The notes below the pieces were generated by a model. That model did no database searches and had not been told where the DNA came from. It saw nothing but the letters and a program-made list of their open reading frames with translations. Below are positions 24,923-31,537 of a stretch of DNA of 36,282 bases, one piece after another. A program made the translations under genes and the position numbers. Positions within the stretch are counted from its first letter, which is position 1. Each line of letters opens with the position of its first letter. This stretch comes from JBBQZU01 sp038207425. Lineage in GTDB: Bacteria; Bacteroidota; Bacteroidia; Flavobacteriales_D; Cryomorphaceae. The DNA lies in the NCBI GenBank assembly GCA_038207425.1, contig JBBQZU010000030.1, forward strand, positions 1 to 36,282, read 5' to 3'.

Positions 24923-25618
24923 ATGAAAGAAGTACTCATTGTAGAAGACGATTCTGATATTCGCGATTTGCTCCGTATTCATTTGCATGATCTCAATTGT
25001 AGGGTTCGCGAATGTGGAGATGGCCTTTCTGGTTTGGCAGAAGCCCAATCCGGTCAATTTGATCTTATTGTGCTGGACATCATGCTTCCAAAAATGGATG
25101 GCATGACCGTTTGTCAGCGCTTAAGGGCGAGTAACAATTATACTCCTGTACTAATGCTTACAGCCAAATCTGAAGAGCTGGACAAAGTAATGGGTTTGGA
25201 ATCTGGAGCCGATGATTATCTCACCAAGCCCTTTGGGATACGAGAACTTGTTGCGAGGGTAAATGCATTGTTCCGGAGGTCTGAAATGAATTCAGAGAAT
25301 CTTTCAGAATCAAAAACTCTTCGATTAGGCTCGATGGAAATATATCTTTCTCTCCAGAAGGTTTGCATCGATAAGAAACGTTTGGACTTAACTCCCAAAG
25401 AGTATCAGTTGTTGACTATCCTTGCGAACAGTCCCGGTAGAAGCTTCACACGATTTGAATTGCTCAATCAGGTGTGGGGTAGCGATTTTCAGGGCAATGA
25501 ACACACCATCAACTCGCACATCAACCGGCTGAGGGCCAAAATAGAACCTGCTTCTATGTTCCATCAATTTATTCTCACTTCATGGGGTGTTGGCTATAGA
25601 TTCAACGAAGAATTATGA
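24923..25618 (+). CDS. OmpR-family two-component response regulator
   Basis: 231-aa DNA-binding response regulator. Receiver domain: acidic pocket Glu8-Asp9-Asp10, phospho-acceptor Asp52 in LIVLDIMLPKMDG, Thr in MLTAKSEE with the conserved Lys, and ADDYLTKPF. The C-terminal winged helix (about 135-230) shows LDLTPKEYQLLTILANSPG, FTRFELLNQVWG and NTINSHINRLRAKIE, although the middle string begins HTINSH. The ATG at 24923 is preferred to one two codons upstream because homologs begin M-K-x-V-L-I-V-E-D-D. Its stop overlaps the kinase start (ATGA), so the pair is coupled. The leader has a small inverted repeat, GGAGAA/TTCTCC (24892-24910). Likely targets are discussed under the DM13 lipoprotein. 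Confidence 0.94.
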   Translation: MKEVLIVEDDSDIRDLLRIHLHDLNCRVRECGDGLSGLAEAQSGQFDLIVLDIMLPKMDGMTVCQRLRASNNYTPVLMLTAKSEELDKVMGLESGADDYLTKPFGIRELVARVNALFRRSEMNSENLSESKTLRLGSMEIYLSLQKVCIDKKRLDLTPKEYQLLTILANSPGRSFTRFELLNQVWGSDFQGNEHTINSHINRLRAKIEPASMFHQFILTSWGVGYRFNEEL

Positions 25619-27081
25619 CTGGCGCATTTGGTTCAAACCGTTTGGCGTGGCGACTTTCGTTGGCCCTTTTCACCATCTTGCTCACTGTGGGCGTTGCTTA
25701 TGTGTGGCTCACTGCCCGATCAGCCAAAGAATATTACCAGGAGACCACCCAGCGCCTGCATGCCCACGTGGCCAGGCATATGCTACTGGAAGTTGAGCCT
25801 TTTCTGGATGGGGCGGTAAATGAAGCAGCGGTGGGCCAGATCATGCACGCGATGATGGCGGTAAATCCATTGCTGGAGGTCTATCTTTTGAGTAGTGAAG
25901 GCGAAATACTTTCATACGTGGTACTCGACGAAGAAGTAGAAAGCCAAAGAATAGACACCAAACCCCTAATAGATTTTGTAAAAAGCAATGGTACCTATTT
26001 TGTTTTGGGCGATGACCCAAAGAACCCAAGTCAAAAAGCTGTTTTTTCGGCGGCTGAGGTCATTGTGGATGAACAGATGATGGGCTATGTTTACATGATT
26101 CTGGCAACAGGAGAATGTTCAGGCATGGCTGATGTATTCGCATCAAGCAATTTCCTGAAAATGGCAGGTGCCACATTTCTTACTACTTTGCTCTTGGCGT
26201 TCCTCATTGGCATTGGCTTAATCCATATGCTTACAAGGCATTTGCGCAGAGTAGTGCATGCAGTGAAGCGTTTTGCATCGGGAGATTACCAAGCCCGCAT
26301 TTCTCTTAATCGAAATGATGAATGGCGAATTCTTGGAAATAATTTCAACGATATGGCCGATACCATTGTACAAAATATGGATGCCTTGCGACATGTAGAT
26401 AATCTCCGTAAGGAGCTCGTTGCAAACATTTCGCACGATTTGCGAAGCCCGATTTCGATCATTCACGGATATGCAGAAACCTTGACCATCAAGTTTGAGA
26501 CACTATCTGACCCGGAAAAGCTGGCCTATCTGCACATCATGATGCGAAATACCAACCGGCTGAATAAAATGGTTTCTGATCTATTTGAACTTACCCGACT
26601 GGAGTCAAACCTTATTTCACTTCAACCTGTGAAATTTGCCATCACCCCATTTATCACTTCTCTAATCGATGAATATCAACTCAAAGCAAGGGCACGAGAC
26701 ATATTCCTTGATATAGAACTGCCCAAAGATTTGCCAACGGTTCATGCCGACCCGACCTTGCTCGAAAGGGTATTGCAAAACTTGATGGAAAACGCGCTGA
26801 AATTCACACCCACCAATGGAACAATAAGCATCGATTTAAAGGTCGATAGCGGATCCCTTATAATAAGTATATCGAATACAGGGCCTGGAATATCGGATGC
26901 AGATTTGCCTTTTTTATTCGACAGGTATTATAAGGTGGCTCAAGCCGACCATCAATCAAAGAGTACAGGTCTGGGGCTTGCCATTGTGAAGAGAATAATG
27001 GACATGCACAGGGCCATTATCTCGGTAAGCAGTAAAGAAAACGAGTTAACTACTTTCAAACTTATTTTTCCACATGCCTAA
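25615..27081 (+). CDS. Sensor histidine kinase
   Basis: 488-aa membrane kinase, partner of the preceding regulator. Layout: TM1 about 12-32 (AWRLSLALFTILLTVGVAYV), periplasmic sensor 35-180 with a PAS/Cache-like feel (VYLLSSEGEILSYVVLD), TM2 about 183-205 (GATFLTTLLLAFLIGIGLI), HAMP 205-255, HisKA with phospho-acceptor His274 in ELVANISHDLRSPISII, and the ATPase domain with N-box LQNLMENALKF, G1 SNTGPGIS, F-box PFLFDRYYK and G2 STGLGLAIVK. All catalytic motifs are intact. The stimulus is unknown. Its TAA overlaps by three bases the TAG of the convergent outer-membrane gene, which is a plausible target of the system. Confidence 0.94.
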   Translation: MTGAFGSNRLAWRLSLALFTILLTVGVAYVWLTARSAKEYYQETTQRLHAHVARHMLLEVEPFLDGAVNEAAVGQIMHAMMAVNPLLEVYLLSSEGEILSYVVLDEEVESQRIDTKPLIDFVKSNGTYFVLGDDPKNPSQKAVFSAAEVIVDEQMMGYVYMILATGECSGMADVFASSNFLKMAGATFLTTLLLAFLIGIGLIHMLTRHLRRVVHAVKRFASGDYQARISLNRNDEWRILGNNFNDMADTIVQNMDALRHVDNLRKELVANISHDLRSPISIIHGYAETLTIKFETLSDPEKLAYLHIMMRNTNRLNKMVSDLFELTRLESNLISLQPVKFAITPFITSLIDEYQLKARARDIFLDIELPKDLPTVHADPTLLERVLQNLMENALKFTPTNGTISIDLKVDSGSLIISISNTGPGISDADLPFLFDRYYKVAQADHQSKSTGLGLAIVKRIMDMHRAIISVSSKENELTTFKLIFPHA

Positions 27082-27932
27082 GGATTTTCAAGCTTAAAAG
27101 CAAGGCCTATGGTGTAGTTTGTGCCATCGTAAAGATTGGCTCTCTCCACAATTATATCACTGTAAAAGCGCACCCCGGCGATAATACTCAGGCTTTTCCA
27201 GAATTGATAAGACCCCAAAAATTCTGCATTGCCAAAAGATGTGCCTTCTCCGCGTACAAAATCAATTGCGCCGGCCGGCTTGCCCACCGACTCTTGCAGG
27301 CCAACTTTTGCTTGAAGCCAAAGCGGCTTAAATGGATTATATCCTACTTCAATTCCAGCAATGAATTGGTCGCTCAGGTCAACACCGTCGAATGATGTTC
27401 TGAAATTCCAGGAAACGTGGGCATTGATGTACACTGGAAGCCGATTGAATTTGTGGCTGGCAGCCAAAAACGTACGTACATTCCACTCTCCATCGCCAGG
27501 GGGCAGATTGATTTGTTCAAAACTCACCAATTTACTTTGAGCAAAAAGCTCGCTTTTGCCTGTCGGAATTTCAGGGCCTACGGTGATAGACACCGGAACC
27601 TTGCCTTTGATGATGGCATACTGTGCCGCCAGGTATAAATCGCCCATTCCTGATACCGTTTCGGTGGTTTCAAAACCATTCCACCTATATCCTACATAAT
27701 TTGCCACCACCGCGAACCCACTACCAAGCCCATACTCCCCGTAGAGCAACACACTCTGTTGGCTAAAAACGTTTGTCTCGAGCAATTCGCCATCAATATT
27801 GTAATACTGATCAGATGAAAAAGTAGTAAAGGAAGTTTGAAAGTATCCTTCTCCTTTCTGCTTCACCCATCCGCCTTGCGCCCACAAAATAGTGCTTAGG
27901 CATAATCCAAAAATGAAAAGTATAAATCTCAT
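27078..27932 (-). CDS. Outer-membrane beta-barrel-like protein
   Basis: 284 aa from ATG 27932, with signal peptide MRFILFIFGLCLSTILWAQ. The mature part alternates amphipathic strands ending in aromatic residues (SVLLYGEYGLGSGFAVVANY, GDLYLAAQYAIIKGKVPVSI, PVYINAHVSWNFRTSF, LSIIAGVRFYSDII, NYTIGLAFKLENP), as in barrel proteins of the transporter-like 'phenol MetA' type. No TonB box or plug is present. It follows the DM13 lipoprotein gene by 68 bases containing a strong hairpin, and probably shares its transcript. It converges on the histidine kinase with overlapping stops. A pore, or a structural barrel linked to the lipoprotein, is a reasonable guess; the substrate is unknown. Confidence 0.78.
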   Translation of the reverse strand: MRFILFIFGLCLSTILWAQGGWVKQKGEGYFQTSFTTFSSDQYYNIDGELLETNVFSQQSVLLYGEYGLGSGFAVVANYVGYRWNGFETTETVSGMGDLYLAAQYAIIKGKVPVSITVGPEIPTGKSELFAQSKLVSFEQINLPPGDGEWNVRTFLAASHKFNRLPVYINAHVSWNFRTSFDGVDLSDQFIAGIEVGYNPFKPLWLQAKVGLQESVGKPAGAIDFVRGEGTSFGNAEFLGSYQFWKSLSIIAGVRFYSDIIVERANLYDGTNYTIGLAFKLENP

Positions 27933-27948
27933 GGAATATTGATTATAA

Positions 27949-27978
27949 GAAACCGGCATCCCTTGAGATGCCGGTTTC
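27949..27978 (-). terminator. Perfect 12-bp hairpin between two co-directed genes
   Basis: GAAACCGGCATC (27949-27960) pairs perfectly with GATGCCGGTTTC (27967-27978) around a six-base loop. It lies 22 bases past the stop of the DM13 lipoprotein gene and 16 bases before the barrel gene's ATG. The following bases (TTATAATC on the minus strand) make a poor T-run, so termination may be partial, or the hairpin may protect the upstream message. Confidence 0.6.
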
Positions 27979-28000
27979 ATTATTAGGCACAAATCAAAAC

Positions 28001-28459
28001 CTAATTAAGCGCTGCGAACCCAAATGGGATACCTACAGCACCACACCAAAGGATCACATTGTCGAGGCGATTCTCCGCTGTAGGATTAATTTTGAAAAAC
28101 TTCTCACCGCCGCTTGTTACAACACCAACAATCTGCAAGGTTGGATTGCCATTTCCTGCATCGAACATAAGCTCGTTTGTTTCGCTGAGGTACACGGTTA
28201 TGGTTCCTGTTGCGAAGCTGGATGTGAAACCACTTGAGAAGCGCAAGAACTGAGTGCCCTGTGTATCGGTTCCCAGGTCTGCTACGCCGGCACTTCCCTT
28301 GTTATTTTGGTCTACAAAACTGCCCGAACGCGATACTGTAAAAGCTCCAATAGGCATAGAAGAATCAATGGTTATTGTTTCGGGAGGCGTGTCGTCATCG
28401 TCGTTGCACCCTGTGAATACCATCGCGATGATGGCCAATGGAAAAAGGATTTTTTTCAT
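28001..28459 (-). CDS. DM13-domain lipoprotein
   Basis: 152 aa from ATG 28459 (MKKILFPLAIIAMVFTGC), a lipoprotein with Cys18 in the lipobox and an acidic NDDDD stretch after it, as in surface-exported Bacteroidota lipoproteins. The remainder is one DM13 domain: ADLGTDTQGTQFLRFSSGF, ATGTITVYLSETN, PTLQIVGVVTSGGEKFFKI, and the closing motif VILWCGAVGIPFGFAALN with its conserved WC. DM13 domains have been proposed to act in redox or electron transfer at the surface, through the conserved Cys. It is first of a likely operon with the barrel gene. Upstream at 28484-28541 lie a 12-bp palindrome and helically phased repeats that may bind the neighbouring OmpR-type regulator. Confidence 0.85.
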   Translation of the reverse strand: MKKILFPLAIIAMVFTGCNDDDDTPPETITIDSSMPIGAFTVSRSGSFVDQNNKGSAGVADLGTDTQGTQFLRFSSGFTSSFATGTITVYLSETNELMFDAGNGNPTLQIVGVVTSGGEKFFKINPTAENRLDNVILWCGAVGIPFGFAALN

Positions 28460-28483
28460 GATTTGTGTTTTTAATTTATAAGG

Positions 28484-28541
28484 CACAAATTTGTGAACAT
28501 GATATCACGAAAAGATCACGAATGGATGAAACTATGATCAC
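28484..28541. promoter_or_regulatory. Palindrome and phased ATCAC repeats upstream of the DM13 lipoprotein
   Basis: A perfect 12-bp palindrome, CACAAATTTGTG, occupies 28484-28495. Direct repeats follow: ATCACGAA at 28504-28511 and 28515-28522, and ATCAC at 28537-28541, spaced 11 and 22 bp, that is one and two helical turns. OmpR-type regulators bind tandem half-sites at about this spacing. The sites lie 45-83 bases upstream of the start codon. The match to the neighbouring regulator is inference. Confidence 0.5.
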
Positions 28542-28801
28542 ATCGTACTGAATGTCGTGTATCCGACCAATCAAGAATGGCATTCCGTAGCCAGTGCTTT
28601 GTACCACTGATCATTGGGCAGTTTTCTCCGTGGCATTAGCACGGCGTTTACTTGAGTGCATACTGATTCGCAAGGATATCATTATCAATTTACTACATGA
28701 ATAATGATCCCATTTGAGAAAATCGAGAAGCAATTTTGAAGTAACAAAACCTGGGCATCCGCGTAGAGTTTTTTATCACCCGATACAAGACAATCTCAGT
28801 G
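28496..28801. other. Divergent intergenic region, no gene seen
   Basis: About 300 bases between the DM13 lipoprotein and the SpoIIE phosphatase. Besides the ATCAC repeats it has an 8-bp inverted repeat, ATCATTAT (28678-28685) and ATAATGAT (28701-28708). A minus-strand stretch near 28583-28660 reads like a short coding remnant (PRRKLPNDQWYKALA) but has no start or neighbours, so it is not called. Confidence 0.4.
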
Positions 28802-30310
28802 ATGAATTCCCTTAAAATCAAATGGAAAGATATCAGCGGAACGACCTCCGGACGAATAAGTCTGGCCATTCTGCTATTTATGATTACCATAGGTATTGGC
28901 TTTCTTACTTATACCTATAATCTCCAACTCGAAGGGTTTACGAAGTCTGAAACAGCCAAGCTGAAGGGCATAGCTACTACATTGAGCACTCAAATAGATG
29001 GGGACCTGCACAGGGCATTGTTCCAGAAATTCAAGACCAAGGAATCGCTAACCGAATCGAACCATTGCCCATTCTATAACCAGATCCACCTTCTGCTGAA
29101 GAAGGTAAAAGATAGCAATGAACTGGATACTGATATCTACACCCTGGTGATTCAGCGCGACAACAATGCATTCCTGTTTGGCGTAACTTCTTCTGAAACT
29201 CCCTACTTCAGGCATACCTGGACACATTACACACAGCTTCATAAACAGAACTACCAAACCGGGGGAGTGATTGGGCCATATGAAGATGAAAATGGAATTT
29301 GGCTCTCGGCATTTGCGCCTGTTTTCGACGGTGGTGGCAACACAGTGGCAATTATTCAGGTAGATGAACCTTTCGCGAAATTCATTGCCACAGCACAACG
29401 CAAAATTTGGCTGCAGCTCTCAATCTTGATCGCCGCTTTGGTTATCATGGTTTTCTTCATGCTTCGATTTGTGCAAAATACGATGAGCAAAGAAGAAAAG
29501 GTGAAAAAGATATTGAGCAGGCAGAGGGCAGAAATAGAAACAAAGAACAGTGAAATAGTGGGAAGTATAAACCGGGCAAAATCCATTCAGGATGCAATAC
29601 TACCAGGGCTCGGAAGGATCCAATCAATTTTTCCCGAAATGTTTGTGCTGTTCCAGCCACGTGACATTGTGAGCGGTGACTTTTTCTGGTGGGCTGAAAA
29701 GGGCACCCGTGTGTATTTTGCAGTTGCCGACTGCACTGGCCATGGAGTGCCGGGTGCTTTCATGTCGCTTATAGGCCACACCCTGCTCAATGACGCGCTC
29801 CAAACAGAGGGAATCGAAACTCCCGGTGAAGTGCTCACTGAGCTTGACAAGCTCATCACTTCTACCTTGTATGAAAATGGAAACCCTAGCACTGACGGCA
29901 TGGACATGGTGCTTTTGAGCTTCGATAAATTCAGTCGGAAATTGGATTTTGCGGGGGCCTTGAGGCCTCTTATCAAGATGTCGCAACATGGCATGACAAA
30001 GTACAACGGCGATAAGTTTTCGATAGGTGGCCATAGGCAGAACACCAAAGTATTTACCACCACCCAAGTTGAGATTAATCCTGGTGATACCGTTTATTTA
30101 TTTACCGATGGCTACTCAGATCAATTTGGCGGAGTAGAAGGAAAAAAATACATGAGCCGAAAATTCAGAGAATTTTTAGGATGCATACACGACCACGACA
30201 TGGAAGAACAGCATATGTTGCTGAAATACGAATTTCATCTTTGGAAAGAAGATGAAGACCAAGTGGATGATATTCTAGTTGCGGGAATAAGAATTCCCGA
30301 TGCTGCATAA
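28802..30310 (+). CDS. Membrane-bound SpoIIE/RsbU-type PP2C phosphatase
   Basis: Serine/threonine phosphatase of the SpoIIE type, 502 aa. The ATG at 28802 overlaps a GTG three bases upstream; ATG is preferred. TM1 about 20-38 (ISLAILLFMITIGIGFLTY), extracytoplasmic sensor domain 40-198 (with TDIYTLVIQRDNNAFLFGV and GPYEDENGIWLSAFAPVFD, Cache-like), TM2 about 203-225, a coiled linker ending NRAKSIQDAILPG, then the PP2C domain with metal ligands in PRDIVSGDFFWW, ADCTGHGVPGAFMS and LFTDGYSDQFGG plus DQVDDILVAGI. Such proteins dephosphorylate anti-sigma antagonists in Gram-positives, and in Bacteroidota their partners are mostly unknown. No STAS or anti-sigma gene is adjacent. Monocistronic. Confidence 0.9.
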   Translation: MNSLKIKWKDISGTTSGRISLAILLFMITIGIGFLTYTYNLQLEGFTKSETAKLKGIATTLSTQIDGDLHRALFQKFKTKESLTESNHCPFYNQIHLLLKKVKDSNELDTDIYTLVIQRDNNAFLFGVTSSETPYFRHTWTHYTQLHKQNYQTGGVIGPYEDENGIWLSAFAPVFDGGGNTVAIIQVDEPFAKFIATAQRKIWLQLSILIAALVIMVFFMLRFVQNTMSKEEKVKKILSRQRAEIETKNSEIVGSINRAKSIQDAILPGLGRIQSIFPEMFVLFQPRDIVSGDFFWWAEKGTRVYFAVADCTGHGVPGAFMSLIGHTLLNDALQTEGIETPGEVLTELDKLITSTLYENGNPSTDGMDMVLLSFDKFSRKLDFAGALRPLIKMSQHGMTKYNGDKFSIGGHRQNTKVFTTTQVEINPGDTVYLFTDGYSDQFGGVEGKKYMSRKFREFLGCIHDHDMEEQHMLLKYEFHLWKEDEDQVDDILVAGIRIPDAA

Positions 30311-30554
30311 CCTGAAGGTACTGCTTCAATGTCACGGTTCGGGGGCAGAATAAATTGAGTCCCGCCATTCTGCTTTTCGCATCAGTCCGGGAGATTAATT
30401 CATCCGCTTAAGTTTTTTGTCTTTTTGAATGTGCCGTGTTACTGGCAATAGAGTTGACCGCCAATTCATACCGGGAGCAAATCTTCCGCCTACATTGAAA
30501 ATACATGATTGGGTTGTGTAAAGGAACATGCTTGAAGAATTAGCCCTAAACATC

Positions 30555-31412
30555 CTATTCGCCCTTGGGCGGAAGCTGCAGCAGCCCGTCCCTCCAAAGC
30601 AGCTCGCCTATAGCAGCGGTAAGCAGTATATGCCCTGAACGAAGGCTGTGAATACGTGTGCTCGGATATTCTGCTGCCAATTTACGGGCATTTTTTTCTG
30701 GGATAATTTTATCGTATGCCCCAAAAAACAGGTTTATGGTTACCGCATTTGGGCCAAGCCTTTCGGCAAATACCTTAAAATCGGGTTCGATCTTTCGCAA
30801 AAAAGTCCATGAGTGATATACTTGCCACTGCATGGCCGGAGTGCGCATTTGTGCCATGCTGAACTCAGCCGTGCGCTGGCTTACCAAGCCTGAAGCGGTA
30901 AGAAGACTTCGGAGCGCATGCAGCCAGAAATTGTATCTGATCACAAATCTGAAAAGTGAGCGCCCAAGCATATTGTTGCTCAGCATGGTATACCACCGGT
31001 TCACCACAAGTCCATCAGGTGCAAATAGGTACAGCCCACCCACACGATGGGGCAGCAATTCAGCAGTTTTAAGCGCCAGCCGCCCGCCGAGACTGTAGCC
31101 CATCAGCCATACCTTATCGCTCCCTAAGTGGTCTATAAAACTCTGTATGAAACCCGCCCAATCCTCAGCGAGCAATGGTGTTTTATCAGGTTTGCGGTTA
31201 CCGACTTCGCTTAGTCCGTGAAAAAAAATATCAACCGCCACTATACGGAATACTTTCCCGAAAGGGCGGGTGAAACGAATGAAATCCTCATGCCTGCGCC
31301 CGAATCCGTGAAAACATATCAGGGTGTTGGCACCCTTGCCCCAGGTGCCGTAGTGCAGGGTGAGTGAGTTTTTGTTGAAAAAACCGGGTATGTAGCCATC
31401 GGGATAGCGCAT
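30555..31412 (-). CDS. Alpha/beta-hydrolase fold protein
   Basis: 285 aa from ATG 31412 (MRYPDGYIPGFFNKNSLTLH). Typical fold features: oxyanion-type HGFGRRHEDF near residue 35, nucleophile elbow GYSLGGRLALK (Ser about 105), an acid in FFGAYDKIIPE, and His in LRSGHILL near the end. No lipase, haloalkane or MenH-specific signature is visible, and the cytoplasmic location follows from the lack of a signal peptide. Homologs are usually hydrolases or esterases of unknown substrate. It diverges from carB by about 125 bases. The 244 bases downstream to the phosphatase gene hold no feature. Confidence 0.8.
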   Translation of the reverse strand: MRYPDGYIPGFFNKNSLTLHYGTWGKGANTLICFHGFGRRHEDFIRFTRPFGKVFRIVAVDIFFHGLSEVGNRKPDKTPLLAEDWAGFIQSFIDHLGSDKVWLMGYSLGGRLALKTAELLPHRVGGLYLFAPDGLVVNRWYTMLSNNMLGRSLFRFVIRYNFWLHALRSLLTASGLVSQRTAEFSMAQMRTPAMQWQVYHSWTFLRKIEPDFKVFAERLGPNAVTINLFFGAYDKIIPEKNARKLAAEYPSTRIHSLRSGHILLTAAIGELLWRDGLLQLPPKGE

Positions 31413-31537
31413 GAGCTTCTTAAAAAAACAGTTATTTTCGCACTCTAAATGAAGCAAAATTTCCCCACACCTGCCTGCGCTTGTTTAGTTCGTTTGAAGG
31501 GGTCGCTTTTCCCGATTAATTTAATTAAAATCACACT

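Noticed and set aside
28583..28660. Short minus-strand coding-like stretch
   Set aside because: About 25 codons without a start, neighbours or recognisable family; chance cannot be excluded.
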